A DNA stretch of 64,000 nucleotides from Nesterenkonia halotolerans (GTDB taxonomy: Bacteria; Actinomycetota; Actinomycetes; Actinomycetales; Micrococcaceae). Location: the NCBI RefSeq assembly GCF_014874065.1, contig NZ_JADBEE010000002.1, positions 1 to 64,000 on the forward strand. The letters are read 5' to 3'. A model generated the notes under the pieces. The model did not search any database and was not told the origin of the DNA. It saw nothing but the letters and a program-made list of their open reading frames with translations. The position numbers were made by a program, and so were the translations under genes. Of this stretch, positions 53,654 to 62,915 are shown in pieces (position 1 is the first letter of the stretch; each line of letters opens with the position of its first letter).

Positions 53654-54328
53654 GCCGATCACCACAGCGCCGATGATCATCAGCAGGGCCCAGCTGGTCA
53701 CCGTGAACGCCGAGGAGACTGCGACCAGCGACTCCTCCAGCGGCTCCATGGTGAGGATCTGATCGATCAGGAAGTTCTCGGTGATGTCGACCACGGCGAA
53801 GATCGCCGCCCCGGCCAGCACCATCCAGCGGAACACCCCGCGGCGCATCACCAGACCGACGACCGCCCAGGCAGAGAGCACGAAGGACAGCGGGAACAGG
53901 ATCCCGGCCGTGCGGTGCAGGAAGCTGAGCTGGCCGGTGCCGTCAGAGTCCATGACGTTGCGCAGCCGTTCGATGTCCTCCACGGAGTAGCCGAAGAGTC
54001 GGGCATCCGGCATGGAGAACCCGCCGGCGAAGTAGTTCATCTGCGGCAGAGCGTAGAGGTGCAGGTAGGCGAAGAGCAGGACCATCAGGCCGAGCAGCGA
54101 GTAGAGCAGCAGATGGGGGTTCGAGTCGGCGCCCTCAGCCGCGCGTCGATTCGCCTCGCTGAGATACCCGCCGCGGACCTCATCGCGGCGCTGTGGGGCC
54201 GTCGAGGTGTCCCGGCCTTCGCGGCGCGCCTGCCGAAAACCGCGCAGACCCCCGGGCTGGCTGGTGGGCTCGGCAGGCCGGGCCTGCCTCGCAGGGTTGC
54301 CCCGCACCTTCTTGCGCCGCTTGGACAT
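53609..54328 (-). CDS. Hypothetical membrane protein
   Basis: The 239-residue protein has a basic, disordered N terminus (1-60, with many Arg/Lys), then four predicted membrane helices (around 74-92, 138-160, 167-185 and 209-231) and a loop with the residues LPQMNYFAGGFSMPDARLFGYS between the first two. I do not recognise the family. AGGAGGG precedes the ATG at 54328. It is divergent from pcrA, 99 bases away. Confidence 0.75.
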   Translation of the reverse strand: MSKRRKKVRGNPARQARPAEPTSQPGGLRGFRQARREGRDTSTAPQRRDEVRGGYLSEANRRAAEGADSNPHLLLYSLLGLMVLLFAYLHLYALPQMNYFAGGFSMPDARLFGYSVEDIERLRNVMDSDGTGQLSFLHRTAGILFPLSFVLSAWAVVGLVMRRGVFRWMVLAGAAIFAVVDITENFLIDQILTMEPLEESLVAVSSAFTVTSWALLMIIGAVVIGSVVMSLISRGVERA

Positions 54329-54427
54329 GACCCTCCTGAATAAATCTGTGTGCTTCCAGTCTGGCAGAGGTTCGGACCCCTGGCGTCCCTGATCGGTGTC
54401 AGCTTCGCCCAGTAGACTGGGACCACC

Positions 54428-56971
54428 ATGGATTTCCTCTTCACCCCGCCGAAAGCGACCCCTGCCGAGCAGCCCTCCAACCCTGGATCCGCGACCCCGG
54501 CCGACGCCGTCGCCGAGCTCAACCCGGAGCAGCAGGCAGCCGTGCTCCACTCAGGGTCGCCGCTGCTGATCGTGGCCGGAGCAGGCTCGGGCAAGACGCG
54601 AGTGCTCACCCGCCGGGTCGTGCACCTGCTGCGCAGCGGCGCCGCGCGCCCGCATGAGATCCTGGCGATCACCTTCACCAACAAGGCCGCACGGGAGATG
54701 AAGGACCGCATCGCAGAGATGATCGGGCCCTCAGCCGAGCGCATGTGGATCTCCACCTTCCATTCCTCCTGTGTGCGCATTCTTCGCGCGGAGGCGGCTC
54801 ATCTGGGGCGGCGGACCACGTTCACCATCTATGACAGCGCCGACTCGCTGCGACTGATCACGACCATCGCCAAATCCCATGACCTGGACCCCAAGCGGTT
54901 CGCCCCGCGGGCGCTGAAGAACAAGATCTCGGCGCTGAAGAACGAGCTCATCGACGCCGAAGCCTTCCAGGCCACCGCCGCTCACGAGCCCTTCTCCGAG
55001 GCCGTCTCCACGGTGTATCGCGAGTACTCCGAGCGGCTGCGCGCCGCCAACGCCTATGACTTCGATGACCTCCTCGCCGAGACCGTCTACATGTTCGACG
55101 CCTTCCCGCGCATCCTGGACAGCTACCGACGTCGCTTCCGTCACGTGCTGGTCGATGAGTACCAGGACACCAACCACGCCCAGTACCGGCTCGTGCGCCA
55201 GCTCACCGGCCCCGCCGGTGACGGCGCCGGGGAGGCGGCGACGCCCGGAGCGGAGCTGACCGTCGTGGGTGACTCCGACCAGTCCATCTACGCCTTCCGC
55301 GGAGCCGACATCCGCAACATCGTGGAGTTCGCGCGTGACTACCCCGACGCCACCACGATCAAGCTCGAGCAGAACTATCGCTCCACGCAGACCATCCTCA
55401 ATGCTGCGAATGCGGTGATCTCGCAGAACCCGAACCGCACCGAGAAGAAGCTCTGGACGGATCTGGGGGAGGGGTCCCCGATCGTGCTGCACGTGGCGCC
55501 CTCGGAGAACGACGAAGCCGAATGGATCTCCCGGACCATCGACTCGCTCGGTGACTCGCACGGCATCAAACCCTCCGACGTCGCCGTCTTCTACCGGACC
55601 AATGCGCAGTCGCGGTCCCTGGAGGAGCGGCTCATCAACCGCGGCATCCCGTACCGGGTGATCGGCGGGACCCGGTTCTACGACCGCAAAGAGATCAAGG
55701 ACGCACTGGCCTACCTGCGGGTGGTCAACAACCCCGACGACGACGTCAACCTGCGCCGCATCCTCAACGAGCCCAAGCGTGGCATCGGAGAACGCGCCGA
55801 GGGTGCCGTGGCGACGCTGGCCACCCGGGAGCGGACCACATTCCTCGAGGCGCTGCGCCGCGCGGAGTCCGCGCCGAAGATCGCCACCCGCTCACTCAAG
55901 GCCATCGCCTCCTTCGTGCGGATGATCGACGACCTCATCCAGCTCAACCAGGACGGCAAGCCCTCGGTGGTGCTGGAGGCGGTCCTGGAGCAGTCCGGCA
56001 TGCTCGAGGCGCTGCGGCAGTCCAAGGATCTCCAGGACGAGTCCCGGGCGGACAACCTCGGTGAGCTGGTCGCCGTGGTCAAGGAGTACGAGGCCGAGGC
56101 GGCCGCCGCGGACGCGGCACCCAGCAACCAGGACGATGCCTCCACGCTGGAAGGTGAATCAGCGCTCGCCGGAGCTGGTCCGCAGGAGGGTCCAGGTGCG
56201 CTGGCGAACTTCCTGGAACAGGTCTCCCTGGTAGCCGATGCCGACGCCATCCCCTCCGCCGGTGACGAGGAGTCCCAGCGCCTCGCCATGGAGCAGGGAC
56301 AGGTGACGCTGATGACCCTGCACACCGCCAAGGGACTGGAGTTCCCGGTGGTGTTCCTCACCGGCATGGAACATGGCATCTTCCCGCACTCGCGCTCCAT
56401 GTCTGACCCCGATGAACTCGCCGAGGAACGGCGCCTGGCCTACGTCGGGCTCACCCGTGCGCGCCAGCGGCTCTACCTCTCCCGCGCCGAGTCCCGGCAC
56501 CTCTGGGGCCAGCACCAGTTCAATCCGCCCAGCCAATTCCTCGGAGAGATTCCGGAGGAGCTCATGGAGGTCGACGCCGCGTCGTCGAGCTCTCGAGGCC
56601 CGCGCTTCGGCTCGGCCGGATTCGGCGGCTCCATCCAGGGTGGGAGCGTCAGTGCCAGCTGGGGTGCCGGATCGAACGCCTACGGCTCCGGTGCCGCCCG
56701 GTCAGGGCCCACCGTCTACGGGGCCGCGGACAGTGAGAAGAGCTCCTCCTCTTTGCCCGGGGCGACCCGCGGGGCGGCGCCGTCGCAGGTGGACCCCGAT
56801 CGCGAGATCCCGAGCCTGAGCCCCGGAGAGCGCGTGAGCCATAAGCGCTTCGGGGTGGGCGAGGTGCTCTCCGTCGAAGGAACCGGTGCCAAGACGGTCG
56901 CCAAGGTCAGCTTCGCCGGGTCTGAGAAGAGACTTCTCCTGCGATATGCTCCCCTTGAGAAGGTCAGCTGA
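54428..56971 (+). CDS. pcrA: ATP-dependent DNA helicase PcrA/UvrD
   Basis: The 847-residue superfamily 1A helicase has LNPEQQAAV, Walker A GAGSGKT (51-57), AITFTNKAAREMKDR, DEYQDTN, GDSDQSIYAFRGAD, NYRST and TLHTAKGLEFPVVFLTGMEHGIFPH, followed by VGLTRARQRLYLSRA. After a Ser/Gly/Ala-rich linker (about 725-790) the C-terminal Tudor-like domain (VSHKRFGVGEVLSVEGTG...KRLLLRYAPLEKV) binds RNA polymerase in relatives. It acts in nucleotide excision repair and replication restart. Confidence 0.97.
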   Translation: MDFLFTPPKATPAEQPSNPGSATPADAVAELNPEQQAAVLHSGSPLLIVAGAGSGKTRVLTRRVVHLLRSGAARPHEILAITFTNKAAREMKDRIAEMIGPSAERMWISTFHSSCVRILRAEAAHLGRRTTFTIYDSADSLRLITTIAKSHDLDPKRFAPRALKNKISALKNELIDAEAFQATAAHEPFSEAVSTVYREYSERLRAANAYDFDDLLAETVYMFDAFPRILDSYRRRFRHVLVDEYQDTNHAQYRLVRQLTGPAGDGAGEAATPGAELTVVGDSDQSIYAFRGADIRNIVEFARDYPDATTIKLEQNYRSTQTILNAANAVISQNPNRTEKKLWTDLGEGSPIVLHVAPSENDEAEWISRTIDSLGDSHGIKPSDVAVFYRTNAQSRSLEERLINRGIPYRVIGGTRFYDRKEIKDALAYLRVVNNPDDDVNLRRILNEPKRGIGERAEGAVATLATRERTTFLEALRRAESAPKIATRSLKAIASFVRMIDDLIQLNQDGKPSVVLEAVLEQSGMLEALRQSKDLQDESRADNLGELVAVVKEYEAEAAAADAAPSNQDDASTLEGESALAGAGPQEGPGALANFLEQVSLVADADAIPSAGDEESQRLAMEQGQVTLMTLHTAKGLEFPVVFLTGMEHGIFPHSRSMSDPDELAEERRLAYVGLTRARQRLYLSRAESRHLWGQHQFNPPSQFLGEIPEELMEVDAASSSSRGPRFGSAGFGGSIQGGSVSASWGAGSNAYGSGAARSGPTVYGAADSEKSSSSLPGATRGAAPSQVDPDREIPSLSPGERVSHKRFGVGEVLSVEGTGAKTVAKVSFAGSEKRLLLRYAPLEKVS

Positions 56972-57044
56972 GCGCTGCGCGTGAAGCGCGTGACGCCACC
57001 TGCCTTCGCCAGTAGAGACGACTTCGACGCAGAAGGACACCCAC

Positions 57045-58223
57045 GTGGACCTGTATGAGTACCAGGCGCGCGATCTCTTCGAGGCACACGGCGTTCCCGT
57101 GCTGGCCGGAATCGTAGCGCAGACCCCGGAAGAAGCGAAGGCGGCCGCCGAGAAGATCGGTGGCACCGTCGTAGTCAAAGCTCAGGTCAAGGTCGGCGGC
57201 CGCGGCAAGGCCGGCGGCGTCAAGCTTGCCAAGAGCGCCGATGAAGCGCAGCAGCACGCTGCAGACATCTTGGGCATGGACATCAAGGGGCACACTGTGC
57301 ACCGCGTGATGATCGCCCAGGGTGCAGACATCGCAGATGAGTACTACTTCTCGATCCTGCTGGACCGAGCCAACCGCAACTACCTCGCCATGTGCTCCAA
57401 AGAGGGCGGCGTGGAGATCGAGCAGCTCGCTGAAGAGCGGCCCGAGGCTCTGGCTCGCGTGGGCATCGACCCCAACACCGGCATCGACGCGGCCAAGGCC
57501 AAGGAGATCGCCGAGCAGGCAGGATTCCCGGAAGAGCAGCACGAGCAGCTCGCCAACGCCTTCGTGCAGCTGTGGACCGTCTTCTCCAAGGAGGACGCCA
57601 CGCTGGTCGAGGTGAACCCGCTGGTGAAGACCGGCGACGGGCAGATCATCGCCCTCGACGGCAAGGTCACCATCGACGAGAACGCTGGCTTCCGCCAGCC
57701 CCAGCACGCGGAGCTCGTCGACGAGCAGACCGAGGACCCGCTGGAGGCGAAGGCCAAGGAGAATGACCTGAACTACGTCAAGCTTGACGGTCAGGTCGGC
57801 ATCATCGGCAACGGCGCCGGTCTGGTCATGTCCACCCTGGACGTCGTCGCCTATGCAGGCGAGGCGCACGGCGGGGTCAAGCCCGCCAACTTCCTGGACA
57901 TCGGCGGCGGCGCCTCGGCAGAGGTCATGGCCAACGGCCTTGACGTCATCCTCGGTGATGACCAGGTGAAGTCCGTCTTCGTCAACGTCTTCGGCGGCAT
58001 CACCTCCTGTGACGCGGTGGCCAACGGCATCGTCAAGGCGCTCGAGATCCTCGGGGACTCCGCCACCAAGCCGCTCGTGGTGCGCCTCGACGGCAACAAC
58101 GTGGAAGAGGGACGCCGCATCCTTGAGGCGGCGAACCACCCGCTGGTCACCACCGCTGACACCATGGACGCCGGCGCCGACAAGGCCGCCGAACTCGCGC
58201 ACTCTGCGCAGACTGAGAAGTAA
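57045..58223 (+). CDS. sucC: Succinyl-CoA synthetase beta subunit
   Basis: The 392-residue ATP-grasp subunit starts [19 protein letters not shown] and shows [34 protein letters not shown] and the C-terminal GIVKAL region. It binds the nucleotide and joins SucD to convert succinyl-CoA to succinate in the TCA cycle. It begins with GTG after GAAGGAC; sucD follows after 15 bases. Confidence 0.98.
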   Translation: MDLYEYQARDLFEAHGVPVLAGIVAQTPEEAKAAAEKIGGTVVVKAQVKVGGRGKAGGVKLAKSADEAQQHAADILGMDIKGHTVHRVMIAQGADIADEYYFSILLDRANRNYLAMCSKEGGVEIEQLAEERPEALARVGIDPNTGIDAAKAKEIAEQAGFPEEQHEQLANAFVQLWTVFSKEDATLVEVNPLVKTGDGQIIALDGKVTIDENAGFRQPQHAELVDEQTEDPLEAKAKENDLNYVKLDGQVGIIGNGAGLVMSTLDVVAYAGEAHGGVKPANFLDIGGGASAEVMANGLDVILGDDQVKSVFVNVFGGITSCDAVANGIVKALEILGDSATKPLVVRLDGNNVEEGRRILEAANHPLVTTADTMDAGADKAAELAHSAQTEK

Positions 58224-58238
58224 GGACCTGCTCACACA

Positions 58239-59153
58239 ATGTCTATCTACCTGAACAAGGACTCCAAGGTCATCGTGCAGGGCATCACCGGCGGTGAGGG
58301 CACCAAGCACACCGCTCTGATGCTCAAAGCAGGCACCAACATCGTCGGCGGCGTCAACGCCCGCAAGGCCGGCACCACCGTGTCCCACAAGGACAAGGCA
58401 GGCGCCGACGTCGAGCTGCCCGTGTTCGAGTCCGTGGCCGAGGCCATGGAGAAGACCGGCGCCGACGTCTCGGTGGCCTTCGTGCCGCCGAAGTTCGCCA
58501 AGGATGCAGCAGTGGAGGCCATCGAGGCAGGCATCGGCCTGCTCGTGGTCATCACCGAGGGCATCCCGGTGCAGGACTCGGCTGAGTTCTTCAACCTCTC
58601 GCTGACCAAGACCGGCGCCGACGGCAAGCCTGTCACCCGGATCATCGGCCCCAACTGCCCCGGCATCATCACCCCGGGGCAGGCGCTGGCGGGCATCACC
58701 CCGTCCAACATCACCGAAGCCGGGCCCATCGGCCTGGTCTCGAAGTCAGGCACCCTGACCTACCAGATGATGTATGAGCTGCGCGACATCGGGTTCTCCA
58801 CCTCCATCGGCATCGGCGGTGACCCGGTCATCGGCACGACGCACATCGATGCGCTCGAGGCCTTCGAGAACGATCCGGAGACCAAGGCCATCGTGATGAT
58901 CGGTGAGATCGGCGGCGACGCCGAAGAGCGCGCGGCCGAGTACATCAAGGCCCACGTCACCAAGCCCGTGGTGGGCTACGTGGCAGGCTTCACCGCTCCC
59001 GAGGGCAAGACCATGGGCCACGCCGGCGCCATCGTCTCCGGCGGCTCGGGCACGGCCGAGGGCAAGAAGGAAGCACTCGAGGCAGCAGGCGTGAAGGTCG
59101 GCAAGACGCCGTCCGAGACCGCTGATCTGCTCCGCGAGATCTTCAAGGGCTGA
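58239..59153 (+). CDS. sucD: Succinyl-CoA synthetase alpha subunit
   Basis: The 304-residue subunit has the CoA-binding [43 protein letters not shown], and the phosphohistidine segment [11 protein letters not shown]. It is full length and paired with sucC. A hairpin terminator shared with the PPOX gene follows. Confidence 0.98.
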   Translation: MSIYLNKDSKVIVQGITGGEGTKHTALMLKAGTNIVGGVNARKAGTTVSHKDKAGADVELPVFESVAEAMEKTGADVSVAFVPPKFAKDAAVEAIEAGIGLLVVITEGIPVQDSAEFFNLSLTKTGADGKPVTRIIGPNCPGIITPGQALAGITPSNITEAGPIGLVSKSGTLTYQMMYELRDIGFSTSIGIGGDPVIGTTHIDALEAFENDPETKAIVMIGEIGGDAEERAAEYIKAHVTKPVVGYVAGFTAPEGKTMGHAGAIVSGGSGTAEGKKEALEAAGVKVGKTPSETADLLREIFKG

Positions 59154-59189
59154 CGCCCCGAGACGCCACAGTCTCACAACACCGCAGTC

Positions 59190-59222
59190 CGGGGCCGTTC
59201 CTGATTCTCAGGGGCGGCCCCG
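59190..59222. terminator. Terminator between sucD and PPOX gene
   Basis: CGGGGCCG (59190-59197) pairs with CGGCCCCG (59215-59222) around 17 bases, between two convergent genes. Confidence 0.65.
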
Positions 59223-59240
59223 TCCTCGTCTGGGCTCAGC

Positions 59241-59693
59241 TCAGCCGACCTCGGAGCCCTCGCCCAGTTCGCGCTCGGGATGCGGGCCGAAGATGAAGTG
59301 GCGCCCGCTGAGCTCCCCGGGGCTGATCCGCACGAAGAAGTCCTTCAGCGTGGGCACCCACGGCTTGAGACCGAGCTCCTCCGCCTGCTCCCGCTCTGCG
59401 GAGGTCTCCAGCCGAGCGGCGGTGCCACGCAGCACCACGGACCAGGCCTGATCGGCGAGGATGCCGTCGGCTTCGAAGACCACGCTCTCATTGACGGCCA
59501 TCTCGGCGAGCTTCGATCCCGGTGCGGTGCGCAGCACGATCGAGTTCTGCTGGACCGCGCAGTTGACCGGGAAGATGTCCGCGCGACCGCCCACCACGGT
59601 GACCAGCCGTCCGTGCTGGGTGCCCTTCAGCAGGCTCCAGCACTGGTCCTCATCAAGCACCAGGACCGGATCATTGTCGGGATGTTCGAACAT
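59241..59693 (-). CDS. Pyridoxamine 5'-phosphate oxidase-fold protein
   Basis: This 150-residue split-barrel flavin-binding-type protein has CWSLLKGTQHGRLVTVVGGRADIFPVNCAVQQNSIVLRTAPGSKL, then FEADGILADQAWSVVLRGTAARLE, the pattern of actinobacterial PPOX-family proteins that bind FMN or F420. ATG at 59693 is chosen because MFEHPD fits family starts. The reaction is unknown. Its leader holds two dyads (59717-59769), likely operators. Confidence 0.88.
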   Translation of the reverse strand: MFEHPDNDPVLVLDEDQCWSLLKGTQHGRLVTVVGGRADIFPVNCAVQQNSIVLRTAPGSKLAEMAVNESVVFEADGILADQAWSVVLRGTAARLETSAEREQAEELGLKPWVPTLKDFFVRISPGELSGRHFIFGPHPERELGEGSEVG

Positions 59694-59716
59694 AGCCGTC
59701 ACCGTCTTCCGCTGGG

Positions 59717-59769
59717 GGTGCACATCACCGTGCACCGCCGAGTCTACCGGTGTTCTACACGTTGTAGAA
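59717..59769. promoter_or_regulatory. Two dyads upstream of the PPOX gene
   Basis: GGTGCAC-N6-GTGCACC lies at 59717-59736 and TTCTACA-CGT-TGTAGAA at 59753-59769. Both have 7-bp perfect arms and lie 24-76 bases upstream of the minus-strand start. They look like operators of unknown regulators. Confidence 0.45.
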
Positions 59770-59798
59770 GAGTGGGTTCGTGGTGGAATTCTGCGCCC

Positions 59799-59842
59799 CA
59801 CGACTGGATCCCCCTGCCTCGAGGCAGGAGGATCCAGTCGTG
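59799..59842. terminator. Hairpin downstream of the solute-binding protein gene
   Basis: CACGACTGGATCC (59799-59811) pairs perfectly with 59830-59842, and inside it CTGCCTC/GAGGCAG continues the stem. It lies 59 bases after the binding-protein stop (minus strand). With no T run it may end or protect that transcript. Confidence 0.65.
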
Positions 59843-59900
59843 CGTGCCCATCTGCTGCACCGAGGCGGCCAGCGATCAATGGGGCGTCAGATTGTCCGGC

Positions 59901-61175
59901 TTACTCCAGGGCGCCGGCGATCTCGTCATGCATGCGCTGTGCTGCTTCCTCGGCGCTCACTCGACCGAACAGGAACTCCTCCTCGTAGCGCCAGATGATC
60001 TCCTGCACGGCGCCGAAGCCCTCGGGCGGGAGTGGCGGTGCCTCGGCGACCACTTCTTCGAGCCCTTCGTTGTATTCCAGAAGGTCGGTCTCGTCCTCGT
60101 CGAGATCACCTCGTATGGCTTCCCGGATCTCGGCATTGCCTGGAATGCCGCGCTCGAGCAGCTGCAGGCGTCCAGCGTCTTCATTGTTGACCAGGTAGTC
60201 GATGAACATCTGAGCCTCCTCCGGGTGCTCGGTGCCTTCGTAGACCGAGTAGAACATGGACGCCTTGTAGTACAACTGTGCGTCCTGAGCGTTCCCCGAT
60301 TCGCTGGGCAGCTTCAGGGGCGTCAGCTCGACACCCTCGTTGCTGGAGAGCACCTTGATCTGGGTGTCCCACCAGACGTCCATGGCAGCGCCTTCGGTCG
60401 CGATCATGGTCTGCTCCAATGCGGCGGCACGGTCCTCATTGACCTGGGCCCCCGAGGGAAGAGCCCCAGAGTCCAGTGCTTCGCCGAGCATCTCGAAGTA
60501 GGGCACCACGTCTTCGGGTTCCCATGCCACTTCGCCGTCCTCGGTGACCATGTTCGTGCCGTTGTGCTGGCGCAGCCAGATTCCCACCCCTGCATCGTTG
60601 AAGGGTCTTGCCAGGCCGTAGGCCTCCGAGTTCTCCGAGACTTCTGCGGCGACCTGGGTCACGTCATCCCAGGTCCATGTATCGTCGTCCGGCATCTCGA
60701 CGCCGGCGTCCTCGAAGACCGACTCATTGGTCATCATGGTGAGCGAGGTGCTGCCGATCGGCATCCCGTAGAGGGTCCCCTCAGAGCTGCCTGTGGCGAG
60801 CAGCTCGTCCGTGAAGGCGTCGGTGTTCACCTGGTCCAGCTCGTACAGCAGCCCGTTCTCGATGTATTCACGGATGTACGACAGATCCATCTGCATGATG
60901 TCCGGGGTGTCCCGTGCAGCAGACTGTGTGGCGAGGGAGTCCCAGTAGCCTTCCCAGGAGTCGAACTCAGGGCTGATGGTGATGTTCGGGTGTTCCTCCT
61001 CGAAGGCGTCGATGATCTCCTGGGTGTACGCGTGACGGGTATCGCCTCCCCACCAGGTGAAGCGAAGATTGATGTTCTCATCATCATCACCGCCGCCTCC
61101 GCCGCAGGCGGATATCGTCAGTGCAGCGAGGGACGCGACGGCGACGACTTTGGCGCCGCGTGCTGTTTTCTTCAT
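59901..61175 (-). CDS. ABC transporter sugar-type solute-binding lipoprotein
   Basis: The 424-residue protein has a lipoprotein signal with lipobox LTISAC (Cys24) followed by Gly/Asp, and a family 1 extracellular binding-protein body: NLRFTWWGGDTRHAYTQEIIDAFEEEHPNITI, DIMQMDL, GLARPFND, and C-terminal PEEAQMFIDYLVNNEDAG. It would capture a carbohydrate outside the membrane. No permease or ATPase is visible downstream; they may lie upstream beyond the window. It is the last gene of a four-gene minus-strand run. Confidence 0.93.
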   Translation of the reverse strand: MKKTARGAKVVAVASLAALTISACGGGGGDDDENINLRFTWWGGDTRHAYTQEIIDAFEEEHPNITISPEFDSWEGYWDSLATQSAARDTPDIMQMDLSYIREYIENGLLYELDQVNTDAFTDELLATGSSEGTLYGMPIGSTSLTMMTNESVFEDAGVEMPDDDTWTWDDVTQVAAEVSENSEAYGLARPFNDAGVGIWLRQHNGTNMVTEDGEVAWEPEDVVPYFEMLGEALDSGALPSGAQVNEDRAAALEQTMIATEGAAMDVWWDTQIKVLSSNEGVELTPLKLPSESGNAQDAQLYYKASMFYSVYEGTEHPEEAQMFIDYLVNNEDAGRLQLLERGIPGNAEIREAIRGDLDEDETDLLEYNEGLEEVVAEAPPLPPEGFGAVQEIIWRYEEEFLFGRVSAEEAAQRMHDEIAGALE

Positions 61176-61208
61176 GGTTTCTCCGATGTTCGTTGCTGTC
61201 AGGGGGAT

Positions 61209-61964
61209 TCACTCGAAAGGGGCTTCGTGGCCTGTCCAGGTCTGAAGACGTCCGCACATGCCATAGAGACGGGGATCCGGGCGTGGTTCTGCGCGCACGA
61301 CCTGGGCCTGGCTCAGGTGGGTCGCGTCGCCGTGGTCGAGCGCGTCGAGCTGGGCTCGAGTGCGTTCGGCTTCCGCGAGGACCGTGGCCTCCCAGATCTG
61401 CTTCCATTGCCCGACCTTGGGTCGGACCAGGTGTCCTGCTGCCGCGTAGAGCCGCTCCAGGGCCTGGGGGCCGTGTTTGGTCATGGCCTCGAGGAGCTCT
61501 TCATAGCCGGCGATCGCGAGGTCGCGGCGGGCTCGGGCGGCCTTCGCTCGAGCAGGCTCGTCTGCGTCGAGGGGCAGTGTGGCGGCGGCCTGGTATTTCT
61601 CCGGGTCGGCGAGGACCTCGGCCGGGAAGGTGAGCACGGCGTCGCCTGCCTCGGGCAGTCCGGCGTTGGACATCACCACCTGCATTTCGAGCTGATCATG
61701 GTTGATCAGCCGGTGGATGGTGCCGGGGGTGAACCACAGCAGCGACCCGGCAGCGAGTTCGTCTCGGGCTGGTCCTTCGGCACTGATGGTGTGGACTTCT
61801 CCGCGGCCCGCGGTGACGACGTAGGCCTCTGTGGAGACGGTGTGCAGGTGCGGGGAGCCGCCGTGGAGCCCGTCGGGGGTCTCCCAGTCATAGACGCACA
61901 GATGACTCAGGGAGGTCCCGCCGGGGAATCTCGGGAGGGCGCGTTGCACGGGTGAGTGTGTCAT
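61209..61964 (-). CDS. Cupin domain protein
   Basis: The 251-residue protein has an N-terminal cupin domain: GGSPHLHTVSTEAYVVTAGRGEVHTIS with metal-binding-like His-x-His and a downstream Glu, then GSLLWFTPGTIHRLIN with a third His. The C-terminal half (about 130-251) is helical and not recognised. Cupins in sugar loci serve as isomerases or sensors. The ATG overlaps the upstream gene's stop (ATGA), so the product is made with the DUF6807 protein. Confidence 0.88.
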   Translation of the reverse strand: MTHSPVQRALPRFPGGTSLSHLCVYDWETPDGLHGGSPHLHTVSTEAYVVTAGRGEVHTISAEGPARDELAAGSLLWFTPGTIHRLINHDQLEMQVVMSNAGLPEAGDAVLTFPAEVLADPEKYQAAATLPLDADEPARAKAARARRDLAIAGYEELLEAMTKHGPQALERLYAAAGHLVRPKVGQWKQIWEATVLAEAERTRAQLDALDHGDATHLSQAQVVRAEPRPDPRLYGMCGRLQTWTGHEAPFE

Positions 61965-62881
61965 CGCAGCGCGAACTCCTCTCCCAGGGCGTCGAGTTCC
62001 GCCCGGCTGCATACCTTGGCGATGAACACGAAGCGATGATTCAGCCGCAGGCTGCCCTGGGCGGGGAGGTGGATCTCCTGGTCGAAGGCGGGGGACTGGC
62101 TGGCGACCGCGAAGATCCCGGTCCGGGTGAACCACTTCATCGGTGGCACCTCGGTGTCCTCGGAAGACGAGCTGCCAGCAAAAGCCAGGACTGTGCCGCC
62201 GCCGTCGAGGTCGTCGTGCTCGGAGGAGAAGGCCACCCAGTCGGCCTCCTTGCCCATCGTGTGGTCTTCACCTTCGTCGCCGGTGGAATTGACCACGGTG
62301 CACCCGGTCCAGGAGCGGGGGCCGCGCCAGAACCACCCTGTGTAGCCGGCGTTGGGGCGTCCGGCCGTGGTCGGGCTTCCCAGCGGGAGGGTCTGCTCGG
62401 AGACGTTGGTGAGTTCTGTGCTGAGGTCGATGGCCCAGATTCCTCGAGCGGTGTCGAGTGCGTGGACGCGTTGAACGCGGTGTTCGTCGATCCAGTGCTC
62501 GCCTCGGGAGGTGATCCATTCCAGGGTCTCGTCGAAGACGACGTCGGAGCCTCCAGCGGGTTCGGCGGCGAATCCGGTGTGTTTCATGGTGCCGAGGTTT
62601 CCGCGCATCTGATAGCCGTCTTCCACGGCGAAGGTTGGTCCGCCCCAGAAGTTCTGGTCGGCCACATGGGACCAGGTGAACTGCAGGCCGGTGTGCCAGC
62701 GGTGGTCCCAGGGGCGGCGGACTGCGGCGTCTGCGCCGTCGAGGAATCGCAGTGGGTAGAGGTAGGGCTTGGGGGCCTCGTCTGTGGGTGAATCGGGGTG
62801 GATGACATAGCGGAGGATTTCGGTGTCTCCGACAGTGACTGCGATCGCGTCCTGGGAGGTTTCCACATCGAAGTGGTTCAC
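61961..62881 (-). CDS. DUF6807 (PmoA-like) protein
   Basis: The 306-residue beta-rich protein matches the DUF6807 family, often mislabelled as methane oxygenase PmoA: EILRYVIHP, KPYLYPLRFLDG, RPWDHRWHTGLQFTWSHVADQNFWGG and TWSHV-type segments with conserved His residues. The true role is unknown; members sit in carbohydrate-degradation loci next to Gfo/Idh oxidoreductases, as here. GTG at 62881 is preceded by AAAGGA. It lies 34 bases after the oxidoreductase stop. Confidence 0.85.
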   Translation of the reverse strand: MNHFDVETSQDAIAVTVGDTEILRYVIHPDSPTDEAPKPYLYPLRFLDGADAAVRRPWDHRWHTGLQFTWSHVADQNFWGGPTFAVEDGYQMRGNLGTMKHTGFAAEPAGGSDVVFDETLEWITSRGEHWIDEHRVQRVHALDTARGIWAIDLSTELTNVSEQTLPLGSPTTAGRPNAGYTGWFWRGPRSWTGCTVVNSTGDEGEDHTMGKEADWVAFSSEHDDLDGGGTVLAFAGSSSSEDTEVPPMKWFTRTGIFAVASQSPAFDQEIHLPAQGSLRLNHRFVFIAKVCSRAELDALGEEFALR

Positions 62882-62915
62882 GGTGTGAGTGTCCTTTGGT
62901 GGTGGCGAGTGAGGG

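Noticed and set aside
59280..61955. 891-codon plus-strand frame across three minus-strand genes
   Set aside because: It runs opposite PPOX, binding protein and cupin genes, each with clear family motifs, and crosses their regulatory dyads; its translation shows no domain.
61961..62881. Methane monooxygenase subunit PmoA
   Set aside because: The old family label is misleading. The protein is soluble and beta-rich, without membrane helices, and sits in a sugar-type locus.
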